Source of the DNA: Mesorhizobium sp. AR07 | Lineage (GTDB): Bacteria; Pseudomonadota; Alphaproteobacteria; Rhizobiales; Rhizobiaceae | Reading direction: 5' to 3' | NCBI RefSeq assembly: GCF_024746815.1 | Contig: NZ_CP080528.1 | Location: 957,443-1,021,442, forward strand | Length of the DNA: 64,000 nucleotides | In this document: positions 26,583 through 36,565 of the stretch, in pieces | Position numbering within the stretch: position 1 is the first letter of the stretch | Layout of the letters: the number at the start of each line of letters is the position of its first letter | Notes under the pieces: generated by a model | Databases searched by the model: none | Seen by the model: only the letters and a program-made list of their open reading frames with translations | What the model was told of the DNA's origin: nothing | Program-made: the position numbers and the translations under genes

Positions 26583-29500
26583 CTACACATCTTCAGATGT
26601 ATTGATTATCTGGAGCAGTTCCTGGCGCAAGATTGTGCAGAGGTTGCGGGTCGTTCCATAGCCAACTTGTCTTGGATCGTATCTCACTTCGATTTGTAGC
26701 TCACCAGCTTCGTATCCGACACGAAACCAGAAGAGGTAGTTCATGGCGGACTGCTCCATATCTTCGCCGATCCAAAGTGAGTGCGGATCTCTGGCTAGCA
26801 GACGCCGTGGATAATGGCGTTGCAGTCGTGCTCGATAGTTCAGTCCGATCCTAGGCAACGGCAAATGATCGATCCGCTTCCGCACTGCCGGATCCCGATT
26901 CAAGAACTTCATCGCCCGAAAACCGATCCCCCGGCGCGGCAGCGCGTTGCGCTGCCGATATATCGAACGAGCGCGATCCGGACGAGACTCCTTCCCAGTC
27001 AGATATAAGGGAAGCGGAACCAGCTCGCCGACATAGCCGATGATCTGAGACGGATCGATGTCGTCGAATAACTCACCTCTGGTCGATGTGAGGCTGTCGA
27101 TCCAGAGCGAGTAATTCCCGAAAGCGCGGCCAAACGCCCCTGACACAGCCGCAAGGAATATATCAAAATCCTCGCATTGCGCAGACGTCGCCGAGACATT
27201 GAGAAGTCTGGCCGTCGCCTTCTCGCCGATCGTTACGCAATATTTGGCCTGATCTTCCCAAAGTTGGCTGCAATATTCTTCATTTACCAATCCCTCCAAG
27301 CGGGCATAATGGAGCCTTCTTGCAGTTTCATCTAAAAATTCCGCTGTACCCGAGCCAGCATCGCTCACATGCATATCGAGCAGATCATATCGAACCCCCT
27401 CCCAATATTCGAGTTCGGTTGGCGCTTCGCTATCTGCGTAATGGCCCAATCGCTCCAGCCACTGAGAGAGAGGCGTCGTCTCTGGATCCGCAATGGTCCC
27501 GCCTGCGGCTAGCGTATTGTAGGCTGTTTCCAGTGCATTTAGGAACAGTCGGTACCCAGTCCCGTCAGCTACAAAGTGATGCATCAAAACAAGCAGATAG
27601 TAGTTGCCGCTCTCTGATGTCCGGAAGGCTGAAAGCCTGACGAGGGGTGTCTGACCGTCAAACCGAAACCTGGTTTGACGCTCTGCGCAGGCGCCTTCGA
27701 TGACCGTCAGCTGTTTTGCCGTGGCCATGCCGACCAGGTCTATTTCTTCCACGAGGGGATTGGGTACCGATCCGATTGCCTGAGATAGGCCGCTCTCGGT
27801 TTGGACTATTCGAAGTTTCAGTCCTTCGTGCCGACCAATGACATGAGCAAGGGCGCCTTCAAGGATTGATAGATTCAAGAGACCCGCGGGCAGGAAGAAA
27901 AGGTCGCCAAGGTTGTAGTGCTCGCCTAATCCGACAAGGCTGTTCCAAGATGAGACGGCGGGAGTCACTAGCAACGGTCCATCGGGAGCCTCATAGGCAG
28001 AGATCGTCGTGGCCGATACGATTTCCTTGGCCAATTCCCGAATGGTCGATGTTCTGTACAGTTGGCCAACGGTCAAGCTCAGTCCGGCTTTACGCGCTAA
28101 TGTAACGCAACGCACACTCAGAAGAGAGTTTCCGCCGATATCAAAGAAGCTGTCATCGATCCCGATGGATTTGGCGCCCAACAGTTCTTGCCAGATCTCG
28201 GCAAGAAGTCTCTCCCGCTCCGTGCGCGGCTCAGTAGATTGGGCATTCCGAAGCTCGCGGGATCGGACAGAAGAGAGGCGACGACGATCTATCTTCCCGC
28301 TCGCCGTCAGTGGCATACGGTCCACCATGCGAAAATCGGATGGAATCATGTAGGGCGGCAATTCCTGCCGTAGGTGATTCACAATGTCTCCTGCGGTAAG
28401 GCCATCGTCAGTTGGGACCACTATGGCCACCAGTCGGCGATTGTCATCCACTCCCCGAACGACTGCGGTGGCCCTGGCAATTCCAGGATGCGCTTCAAGG
28501 GCGTTTTCGATTTCCTCCAGCTCAATTCGGAAACCCCGGAGCTTGATTTGGTTGTCTGATCGACCGCAAATCTCCAGAAGACCTTTGGCTGAGACGCGGG
28601 CGATATCGCCACTGCGATAAAGAAGGCCGTATTGGCAGTCATCATATGGATTGGGCACGAAACTTTGCTTCGTTCGCTCTGGGTCCCGCCAGTACCCCGT
28701 GCTTACGCAGCGTCCCGCGACGCAGAGTTCGCCTGCTACCCCGACGGGAACCCGCTCCAACTGTGCATTGAGCACATAGATCTTCACATTGTCGATTGGG
28801 CGCCCGATCGGCACAGCTTTAGAGCCATCGTCCGCCTCCGATGTTGCGTAGACTGCCGCATTAGACGCGCATTCCGTGGCGCCATAAAAATTCCATAGCG
28901 GCACATCTGGAAAGCTCTGTCGCCAACGAGAAGGAAGCGATGGCGGCATCGGTTCAGCACTGCTTGTGACTAGGCGCAAGCTGGTCGTTTCCGCATGTCG
29001 TTTTTGAGAGGCGATCAGACCGGACAGAATGGGCGGGGAAGCGAACAACCGAGTCACGCGATGCCTAGTCAAGGCACTCAACAAGAGGTCGGGGTCGAGC
29101 AACTGGTCATCGGTCAGGATCAGCGTTGGGACCCCCTTCAGGAGTCCTCCAAAATACTCCCATGCTGCGGCAACAAGTCCCGCCGACTTCTGAACAACGA
29201 TCACGTCGGCGCCATCAAACGGAAAGCATCGCCACATCCAGTTCAGTCGATTGAGTATTGCGGGCTCAGGTATGAGAACGCCTTTCGCCTTACCCGTTGA
29301 GGATGAGGTGTAGATCAGGCTGGCTGCGCTGTTATCAGGCTGCTCGACCTCGCAGTGCATTGCCCGAGCGGGGTAGTATCTCGCCTGCAGGAAAGACAAG
29401 CTAACGGACGGCACACCGAAATCGATCTCTTCGTCCGCGCTGGCGTGAATTAGGAGCTTTGCACCGCTATCTCTTACAACGTGGCTGATCCGTTCCTTCG

Positions 29501-32500
29501 GGCAATCTGGCGATATAGGCACGACGGTCGCCTGCATTGCCCGGATAGCCAAAGTTGTAGTGGCCACTTCAGGTGACCGGTCGATCAGCATGGCGACCAT
29601 GTCGCCCGGCCCTACCTCGCCGGTACGCAGAGCGGACTGGATCGCCGCCATGCGTTCGCGCAGTTGGCCGAACGTGACTTCTCGGAACTCGCCGAAATAC
29701 GCCACCCGGTCGTTCTTTGCGCTGACCTGATCGAAGGCTTCCACGAGCGAAGGTTCGTTCTCATATACCTGCTCAGCGCCCCTGAGCGCGTCCAGCATGG
29801 CGACCTCCGAGGGGCACAGGCAAGTCAGGGCGACAATCGGCTCAGCCGGCCTCTCGACACAGGCAGCAATAAGATGGCGAAGATTGGCGGCCATGCGAGC
29901 GATCACGTGACTTGAAAAAATGTCTTCCGCATATGCCAATTGCAGCGCAATCTCATCGCCCTGGTCTTGCGCATACAGGGTAAGGTCGAACTTCACATAG
30001 CCTGTGTCATATTCACGAAACGTCAGATCCAAATCGCGTTCGGCCGGTGGCTCCTGGGGTTCGGAGTACATGTTGAACATGACTTGGAAGATCGGTGATC
30101 GACCGGCTTCGCGGTACAATCGGGCGTCCCTCACCATCCAACTGAATGGATACGCCGAGTTCGCGATGGCATCGCTGACAAGGGCTTGCACATGAGTTAC
30201 GTGAGCCACAAAGGACTTATTGACATCGATAGTGGTTCGGATTGGTAGCATATTGAGGAAAAAACCAACGATCTCCTCCGTGCCTGTTTGGTCGCGCACG
30301 ACGTGCGGTATACCGACGATGACATCGTCCTGGCCGCTATACATCCGCAACAGGAGCTTAAAGCATGCCAACAGGATCGTGGATGTGGTGCACCTGTGCC
30401 GACGTGCAAAACCCCTCACTTGATCGGACAGTTCTTCACCAAGGGGAACCGCATGCGAGGCCCCACGGTAGGAATTCCCTTTCGGCCGGGGTCGATCACT
30501 CGCTAGCAAAAGCGCGGGCGGATTGTCGCCAATCTGCCCACGCCAGTAGCGCCGCTGCTCAACCAGCAAGTCCGGTGTAACGTGTACACTTTCCCAGAGC
30601 GCATAGGCCGAGAGTGACACACGATGCTCTGGAGAGAACGGGGCAGCATTGGTGTATCTCGTTCGCAAGTCTCTGAGCAAGACGGAGATCGACCAGGCAT
30701 CTATGATAATTTCGTGTGCGGTTATCAGTATTAGATGGTCATCCGCGGCAAGGCGGATCATGCGCGCACGAAACAAATGGCCCTGACTGAGATCAAAGGC
30801 GTCGTTGAGCTCGGTCTGCCGCATCTCCGCCACAAGCTCCTCAGCCTCCTGTTGCGTAAGGTGAGTGGTGTCAACCAACTCTAAATTGGCGTAATGCGGA
30901 TCATCAAAAATCTGGACCGGCCCATCTTCGTCGCTGAAACGTGCCGCAAGCGCGTCGTGGGCCCTGACGACATTGATCCAAGCTTCATTGAAAGCAGTCA
31001 GATCGATTGCTCCTCGTATACGCAGGCCACCTTGAATGACGTAGTTTTTCGCATCCGGATCGAGCTGCCAGAGGAACCAAAGGTGTTCCTGCACCCGTGT
31101 CAGCGATGATCGTCCGTGCTTCCGGCCCGCTGGAAGCACGTTCTGTGTCGTCTCGGATTGGCTTGATAGCGATGCCGCCAGCGACCTGACGGTCCCATTT
31201 AGCACCAGCCTGAAATCCACCTTCGCCCTGAGCTGCCTCTGCAGCTGGGCTAATATAAGCATCGCCCGGAGCGAGTCCCCGCCAAGGTCCATGAATTGGT
31301 CGTTCACGCCGATATCTTTGATGCGAAGAACGCTGGACCAGATACCTCGCAGCTTGCCTTCGAGCTCCGTCTTTGGTTCCTCGAACGAATTCAGCATCTG
31401 AGGGCGAATGGTCGTCGGATCCGGCAAAGCTGCAAAGTCTACTTTCCCGTTTCTGGTAATTGGAATGCCATCGACATGAATGATACGCTCCGGGACCATG
31501 TAGGCAGGAAGCGTTTCGGCAACAAAGCTTCGGAGTCCACTTTCCAAGACGTCGGGAGGAGCCGATACATAGGCCACTATTCGTCTTGGCCTGATCCCTC
31601 CGTCGGCCTTGGTTATGTCTCTTGCTGTGAGCTTCACGCCTTCATTGACGGGTGCTACGGCGACGGCGCCACTTACCGAAGGATGGGTGCAGAGCCGAGA
31701 CTCAATCTCTCCAAGCTCGACCCGGTGCCCCCGGATCTTGACTTGACGGTCTCGCCTGCCAAGACATTCCAGCAGGCCGTCAGCTCTGAAGCGTCCGCGA
31801 TCGCCTGTCTTGTAGAGGCGCCGATGGGATGGATGGTTGGAGAACGGGTTTGGAAAAAAAGCATCTTTGGTACGCGCGCTATCATTGATGTAGCCAGCAG
31901 CGACACCGACTCCGCTGACACAGATCTCGCCGACTTCACCCGTCCTGCACAGCCGCCATCCATCGGCGACATAGACTTCAAGATTGGAGATCGGCCGACC
32001 GATCGGTACATAGGCGTCAGCTGCACTAGGCGGGACAGAAACCACATGGTGGGTAACCCCATCCGCACATTCTGTCGGGCCATAGTGATTGAGAATTGGG
32101 ACTTGAGGATACAGTGCCAGCCAGGCGCGCGCCAGGGCAGGCGTCAGCGGCTCGCCGACCGTGGAGATCATGCGTAAGGCACTGAGAGGGCGCTCGTCTG
32201 CCGCGAGTGTCTGCAGATACTCAACAAATATGGCAAGCACCGATGGGACGAATTGGACAATTGTGACGCCTTGTCCCTGCAGCGCCTTAAGAAGAGCGAT
32301 CGGAGATCTAAGCGTGGCATCGTCTATGATCGCGACGCGGCTTCCAACGCATAGCCCTGCCAAGAGCTGCCACAGCGAGATGTCAAAGCAATGCGATGCA
32401 GTTTGAGCGATGCAGTCCTTCTCGGTCAGCTCGAGCGCATCGATCTTGGCTATCAAATGGTTGTTTAGTCCGGTACGCTCGACCATCACACCCTTGGGCC

Positions 32501-33032
32501 ACCCCGTCGAACCGGACGTAAACAAGATGTAAGCGAGACCGCACTCAGCCGAAGAGGGCATCGCAGAAGAGGCACGGTCCCCAAATAACGCGGTCTGCAC
32601 CGTCATGAATTCTCGGGTGCCGTGGCTGTTTTCTTGAAACAGACCAAGGGCTTCCGGCCGCTCTTGCCCGATAATCAGAGTGCATCCACTCTGCTCGACC
32701 ATGAATGAAGTGCGTGAGGCCGGTAAAGATGGGTCGAGCGGCAAATATGTTGAGCCGCCCTTCAGAATTGCGATTACTGTAGCGGCCCAATTGGGATTTC
32801 GTTCACCACAATAGCTCACGATCGTTCCCACCGCGCAGCGCTCTCGTAGAGTGCTCGCGATTCTAGCCGACATGACTCGCAGCTCACCATATGTGAGTTC
32901 CGCCGCGCCATGCGTAATCGCGATTCTGTCCGGAAACGATGCCCCGATTTCATCGATAGCCGCGATTACATCGGTGAGCCGACGTCCGTCCAGCTTGTGC
33001 TTCTCACGTGAATTTTCGTTAAACATGCGCAT
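26583..33032 (-). CDS. Two-module nonribosomal peptide synthetase, A-T-C-A-T-E layout
   Basis: The protein has about 2150 residues. In order: A1 (FTSGSTGWPKGVMVE, NHYGPTECADG, YKTGDRGR, NGKVDFAAL), T1 (MDLGGDSLRAM), a condensation domain, A2 (YTSSSTGKAKGVLIP, NFYGATECASN, YRSGDIAR, SGKIDRRRL), T2 (FDIGGNSLLSV), and a terminal domain. The terminal domain has VLMHHFVADGTGYRLFLNALETAY, DSLTSTRGELFDDIDPSQIIGYVG and LNYRARL, which looks like an epimerisation domain. There is no thioesterase. In the C domain HHxxxDG reads AHEIIIDAWS, so the catalytic second histidine is glutamate. A2 lacks the Asp that holds an alpha-amino group. I chose the ATG at 33032; a TTG at 33119 is also in frame. The product is unknown. 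Confidence 0.9.
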   Translation of the reverse strand: MRMFNENSREKHKLDGRRLTDVIAAIDEIGASFPDRIAITHGAAELTYGELRVMSARIASTLRERCAVGTIVSYCGERNPNWAATVIAILKGGSTYLPLDPSLPASRTSFMVEQSGCTLIIGQERPEALGLFQENSHGTREFMTVQTALFGDRASSAMPSSAECGLAYILFTSGSTGWPKGVMVERTGLNNHLIAKIDALELTEKDCIAQTASHCFDISLWQLLAGLCVGSRVAIIDDATLRSPIALLKALQGQGVTIVQFVPSVLAIFVEYLQTLAADERPLSALRMISTVGEPLTPALARAWLALYPQVPILNHYGPTECADGVTHHVVSVPPSAADAYVPIGRPISNLEVYVADGWRLCRTGEVGEICVSGVGVAAGYINDSARTKDAFFPNPFSNHPSHRRLYKTGDRGRFRADGLLECLGRRDRQVKIRGHRVELGEIESRLCTHPSVSGAVAVAPVNEGVKLTARDITKADGGIRPRRIVAYVSAPPDVLESGLRSFVAETLPAYMVPERIIHVDGIPITRNGKVDFAALPDPTTIRPQMLNSFEEPKTELEGKLRGIWSSVLRIKDIGVNDQFMDLGGDSLRAMLILAQLQRQLRAKVDFRLVLNGTVRSLAASLSSQSETTQNVLPAGRKHGRSSLTRVQEHLWFLWQLDPDAKNYVIQGGLRIRGAIDLTAFNEAWINVVRAHDALAARFSDEDGPVQIFDDPHYANLELVDTTHLTQQEAEELVAEMRQTELNDAFDLSQGHLFRARMIRLAADDHLILITAHEIIIDAWSISVLLRDLRTRYTNAAPFSPEHRVSLSAYALWESVHVTPDLLVEQRRYWRGQIGDNPPALLLASDRPRPKGNSYRGASHAVPLGEELSDQVRGFARRHRCTTSTILLACFKLLLRMYSGQDDVIVGIPHVVRDQTGTEEIVGFFLNMLPIRTTIDVNKSFVAHVTHVQALVSDAIANSAYPFSWMVRDARLYREAGRSPIFQVMFNMYSEPQEPPAERDLDLTFREYDTGYVKFDLTLYAQDQGDEIALQLAYAEDIFSSHVIARMAANLRHLIAACVERPAEPIVALTCLCPSEVAMLDALRGAEQVYENEPSLVEAFDQVSAKNDRVAYFGEFREVTFGQLRERMAAIQSALRTGEVGPGDMVAMLIDRSPEVATTTLAIRAMQATVVPISPDCPKERISHVVRDSGAKLLIHASADEEIDFGVPSVSLSFLQARYYPARAMHCEVEQPDNSAASLIYTSSSTGKAKGVLIPEPAILNRLNWMWRCFPFDGADVIVVQKSAGLVAAAWEYFGGLLKGVPTLILTDDQLLDPDLLLSALTRHRVTRLFASPPILSGLIASQKRHAETTSLRLVTSSAEPMPPSLPSRWRQSFPDVPLWNFYGATECASNAAVYATSEADDGSKAVPIGRPIDNVKIYVLNAQLERVPVGVAGELCVAGRCVSTGYWRDPERTKQSFVPNPYDDCQYGLLYRSGDIARVSAKGLLEICGRSDNQIKLRGFRIELEEIENALEAHPGIARATAVVRGVDDNRRLVAIVVPTDDGLTAGDIVNHLRQELPPYMIPSDFRMVDRMPLTASGKIDRRRLSSVRSRELRNAQSTEPRTERERLLAEIWQELLGAKSIGIDDSFFDIGGNSLLSVRCVTLARKAGLSLTVGQLYRTSTIRELAKEIVSATTISAYEAPDGPLLVTPAVSSWNSLVGLGEHYNLGDLFFLPAGLLNLSILEGALAHVIGRHEGLKLRIVQTESGLSQAIGSVPNPLVEEIDLVGMATAKQLTVIEGACAERQTRFRFDGQTPLVRLSAFRTSESGNYYLLVLMHHFVADGTGYRLFLNALETAYNTLAAGGTIADPETTPLSQWLERLGHYADSEAPTELEYWEGVRYDLLDMHVSDAGSGTAEFLDETARRLHYARLEGLVNEEYCSQLWEDQAKYCVTIGEKATARLLNVSATSAQCEDFDIFLAAVSGAFGRAFGNYSLWIDSLTSTRGELFDDIDPSQIIGYVGELVPLPLYLTGKESRPDRARSIYRQRNALPRRGIGFRAMKFLNRDPAVRKRIDHLPLPRIGLNYRARLQRHYPRRLLARDPHSLWIGEDMEQSAMNYLFWFRVGYEAGELQIEVRYDPRQVGYGTTRNLCTILRQELLQIINTSEDV

Positions 33033-33352
33033 CCAGCCTACAATTTTTGGGGCTCCCTCACTCCAGAGCCGATTCCAGGCCTGGAAGTTTGTGAGGGGCT
33101 CGCCACGCCGGGGGCTCAATCTGCAAGACCATATTGCTCCAAAGCTATTGCCAAAGGTTGCGCGACTTTATGCGCAAGCTTGTTTACCTCTTAGAGACGA
33201 GGCGCCGGGTTCAAGGGAAGTTTCTGCGTGCAGTCAGCCCTCACTCAATGTCGCTGCATCTCATTCAGCAAAGGCCGTGCCAGCGCGCTCCGCGCGCGGG
33301 ATGCGCATGATTACGCGTGGAAAACCTCCACAGTGCCCAAGATGTGTTTGAA

Positions 33353-33379
33353 CCTGACATGTTTTCTGACGATGTCAGG
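33353..33379. promoter_or_regulatory. Perfect 8-bp dyad (CCTGACAT / ATGTCAGG)
   Basis: CCTGACAT at 33353-33360 and ATGTCAGG at 33372-33379 form a perfect dyad with an 11-base centre. It lies about 330 bases upstream of the NRPS start, beside an IS5 fragment. It could be a regulator site, a small terminator or IS-derived. Confidence 0.35.
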
Positions 33380-33417
33380 TTTTGGACACGCATCACGCGC
33401 TTCGCGCTGCCAGAATA

Positions 33418-33545
33418 GCATGGCCAACCGCATGCTTGCCTGCGCGCGCCCGAAATCCGCCCGCCGCAAGGAGGCCACGGCATAGTCTGCCGCTTCAAAG
33501 ATCGACATCCGCTCAAGTCCGGACCCATGCACCATGTGTAGACGC
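33418..33545 (+). repeat. IS5-type fragment, inverted relative to copies at 42952 and 63438
   Basis: This stretch (AGCATGGCCAACCGCATGCTTGCC ... CGGACCCATGCACCA) matches the end of the IS5-type element seen at 42952 and 63438 in opposite orientation. It encodes the last residues of the transposase (NRMLACARPKSARRKEATA). Confidence 0.75.
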
Positions 33546-33866
33546 CCGTTTGGCAAGAGGAATCTTTAGTTGGCATTGCGCGTTGTCGGGTGCTGACATG
33601 TGTCCGGCCTCACATGATGATTCTCCAGTCAATGTTTTTCCATGGGTGTAATCCGAGGTGAGCTCTCTTCCTGCAGGGCCTGTCTGCTAACCTCACATCC
33701 GGCGGGATGATATCCCAACCACTGTCCCGCATTCGGGACGGGAGAGCTCCAAAGGAACGGCACCACTCTGTGAAGACGGCACTGGAGCACCACGCCGGAC
33801 AACGGCGACGTTCCCTCGGTCACCGGGCTGCTTTGCCGTCGCAGAGCTGCCCGATCTCGATAATTA
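33546..33866. other. Non-coding stretch before IS110
   Basis: No gene-like frame. The part next to 33867 is presumably the end of the IS110 element; the remainder is unassigned. Confidence 0.35.
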
Positions 33867-35024
33867 TTATACGGCGGGCTTCATGGTCGCTCCCTCGGGT
33901 ACGACACCATCGACGGCGAAGCGCCACAGAGCGATCAGCAACTTGCGAGCGAGGGCGACCACTATGACCTTGCGGACGCGGCGGCCAGTAGAGCCGGTGC
34001 GTTCCCGGAACCAGGCGACCTGGGCAGCACCAGGCTGGTAGCGTTGCCAGAGCCAGGCCAGCTCCACCATCACCGTTCGAAGCCGCCGGTTCCCGGCCTT
34101 TCCGATCCCTTGCTCGCGTTCCACCCCACCACTGTTGTAAGGCGTCGCAGTAAGACCTGCATAAGATCCGAGCGCTTTGGCATTAGCGAAGCGACGGACG
34201 AAGGCCTCGCGGACCAATATTGTGGCACTCTGCACCCCTATACCGCGCAGACTGCAGAGCTGCTGGATCATCCGACTGGCATCATCCGAAGCGGGCACCT
34301 CCGCTACCGCATCGCGGTCGTGTTCCAGCGTGGCGATCTGATCGAGAACGAGCTCCAGCCGGCTCAGCAACCGTTCGATCTTGGCGAGGGCGTGAGGTGG
34401 CATTGGGTCACCCAGAGCGGTACGAAGGTCGGCCAGACGCCGCCGGCGGTTTTTCAGGAGCGGGTTGTAGTCCTCGACGCCGAGCGTCGCGAGGACAGCA
34501 CCGATCCGGTTGGCAAGGCTGACGCGTTCGGACACGAGCTCTGTTCGTTCGCGGACAGAGCGCCGTGCATCCTCATCGGCTTCGTCAGGGATCGGTACCA
34601 TGGAGCAGACGCGCGGTTCGCCGCGAAGCCACGCCAGCAGCGTACGCAGGAGTAACTCGGCGTCGATCCCGTCCGACTTTGCGCGACGCATGCGACGATC
34701 GACGGGCACGCTGGAAGGCTGGATGACATGGACCTCCACGCCTTTGGCAATCAGCCATCTGGCAAGCCAGAACCCGGACCATCCAGCTTCGTAGGTCGCA
34801 ACCACCCGATCTACCGGGTGGCCGGCAGCAGCAGCACGAGCACGATAGCCATCGATTGCGGACTGAAGAGCAAGCTTATCTGGCTCAATGGCACGCTTCG
34901 CCTTGGTCTGCGGCAGGCCGGGCACCTGGGCCGCCAAAACCCAGTTTTTGTTGCTTAGTTCGATAGCCAGCACGAGCGTACGATCGTATTGGACAACTTC
35001 TGCGCCGTTGAATGATTGCAACAT
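33867..35024 (-). CDS. IS110-family transposase (IS1111-like or IS116-like)
   Basis: This is a 385-residue DEDD transposase. The N-terminal RuvC-like domain has VLAIELSNKNW (first acidic residue altered to E), VVATYEAGWSGFWLARWL and RRAKSDGIDAELLLRTLL. The C-terminal Tnp20 domain contains LCSLRGIGVQSATILVREAF and LGSYAGLTATPYNSG with the serine. I take the ATG at 35024, with GGAGG 7 bases upstream; the open frame extends upstream without support. It appears intact. IS110 elements insert site-specifically and leave no inverted repeats. Confidence 0.88.
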   Translation of the reverse strand: MLQSFNGAEVVQYDRTLVLAIELSNKNWVLAAQVPGLPQTKAKRAIEPDKLALQSAIDGYRARAAAAGHPVDRVVATYEAGWSGFWLARWLIAKGVEVHVIQPSSVPVDRRMRRAKSDGIDAELLLRTLLAWLRGEPRVCSMVPIPDEADEDARRSVRERTELVSERVSLANRIGAVLATLGVEDYNPLLKNRRRRLADLRTALGDPMPPHALAKIERLLSRLELVLDQIATLEHDRDAVAEVPASDDASRMIQQLCSLRGIGVQSATILVREAFVRRFANAKALGSYAGLTATPYNSGGVEREQGIGKAGNRRLRTVMVELAWLWQRYQPGAAQVAWFRERTGSTGRRVRKVIVVALARKLLIALWRFAVDGVVPEGATMKPAV

Positions 35025-35268
35025 GATCAGGCCTCCAGAGTTTGAGATGGCGCAGTCTAATCTGCCTGCGCCGCAAATCATGGGATCTGTGATGCGGCTT
35101 TCACACATGCCGCGGGCCCTTATGGTGTTCGCAGGTCAGGTCCAAATCAACGCCGCGTGCTCTTGAGACACTTTGGTGCACACTGGTTTTCCTGATCCCG
35201 TCTCACGACCGTTGCGCCATACTTCCGATGACCTCTCTCGCTGCGACGTCCCCTCGGTTACGTTGGCT

Positions 35269-36294
35269 TTAGACCGCAGCAACCGGAGCTCTGTATATTC
35301 CTCCCTTGGCCATGATAGCCCAGATCATTCGCGCCATCTTGTTGGCAAGCGCCACCCTCACCAGCATCGGTGGTTTATGCGCCAGCATCTTGGCCAGCCA
35401 CGTGCCTGGTGTTGCACCCTTGCGGGCGCGCCACACAAGCTCGCTATTGGCCCCTATGATCAGGAGCCGCCGCAGAGATCGATCCCCCATCTTCGTCGTG
35501 GAGCCGAGACGCTGTTTGCCGCCTGTCGAATGTTGTCGCGGCACAAGCCCAAGCCATGCGGCGAAGTCCCGCCCACGTTTGAAGGTTTCAGGCGATGGCG
35601 CCAGAGCCACCAGTGCGGTGGCAATCAATGGGCCAATTCCGGGAACTGTCATCAACCGGCGTGCGGTCTCATCTTCACGAGCCCGGCGCACAATCTGTGC
35701 ATCCAGCACGCGAATCTGATCATTCAGTTGGGACAAGCTTGCTGTCAGAAACCGCAGAGCAGTCCGCGCAGTTTCTGGAAGAGCCGTTTGCGGATCCTCA
35801 ATCATCGCAATCAGTTTCGAAGCGAAGCTTAAACCCTGCGGCACGACTTCACCAAATTCCGCAAGGTGGCCGCGCAGCGCATTGATGGTCTGCGTGCGCT
35901 GCCGGATCAGCAGATCGCGGGTGCGCAACACCACTGCTGCGGCTTGTCTTTCTTCGCTCTTCACGGCAACAAAGCGCATCGTTGGTCGTTGCGCTGCCTC
36001 GCAGATCGCCTCAGCATCAGCCATGTCGTTCTTCTGCCGCTTCAAAAAGGGCTTCACGTAGGCCGGTGGGATCATACGGACTTCGTGTCCCAAATGCCCT
36101 ATCTCACGCGCCCAGAAATGCGAGCTTCCGCAGGCTTCCATCGCAACCAGGCACCGTGGCAGGCCACCAAAGAATTTCAAAACCTGCCCGCGCCGCAATT
36201 GCTTGCGAAACACAACAGCACCTGTTTCGTCAGCCCCGTGGACCTGAAACACGTTCTTGGCTAAATCCAAACCGATCGTACGAACTTCGCTCAT
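35269..36294 (-). CDS. IS110-family transposase, second subgroup
   Basis: This ~341-residue transposase begins MSEVRTIGLDLAKNVFQVHGAD. The DEDD residues are in IGLDLAKN, VAMEACGSSHFWARE and LKRQKNDMADAEAI. The C-terminal Tnp20 domain has LMTVPGIGPLIATALVALAPSPETFKRGRDFAAWLGLVPRQHSTGGKQRLG. The start at 36294 follows GGAGATGGG. It seems intact. Degenerate fragments of a close relative occur at 54090-54600. Confidence 0.9.
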   Translation of the reverse strand: MSEVRTIGLDLAKNVFQVHGADETGAVVFRKQLRRGQVLKFFGGLPRCLVAMEACGSSHFWAREIGHLGHEVRMIPPAYVKPFLKRQKNDMADAEAICEAAQRPTMRFVAVKSEERQAAAVVLRTRDLLIRQRTQTINALRGHLAEFGEVVPQGLSFASKLIAMIEDPQTALPETARTALRFLTASLSQLNDQIRVLDAQIVRRAREDETARRLMTVPGIGPLIATALVALAPSPETFKRGRDFAAWLGLVPRQHSTGGKQRLGSTTKMGDRSLRRLLIIGANSELVWRARKGATPGTWLAKMLAHKPPMLVRVALANKMARMIWAIMAKGGIYRAPVAAV

Positions 36295-36565
36295 GATGCC
36301 CATCTCCAATGGTGGTTTAAACAACTCCACTTTGCCACACACTGCGGTCGTCGCGGGCGTCTACACCATCAACGCCGTGTTCAGGCAGAAATTCCACTTA
36401 TAACCCCCGTCCAAATTTCCCGAGCCAGCTCTCTCCCGCGCTTCCCCGCCGCAATAGCGCCTTGCCGGCTTCACACAACTTTACATTCGCCCGCAACAGC
36501 CGAAACATTACGCTCGTAGTTTCGCCCAGTCGCGGCAGAGATGCCGCATTAGCGAAAGGACCATC

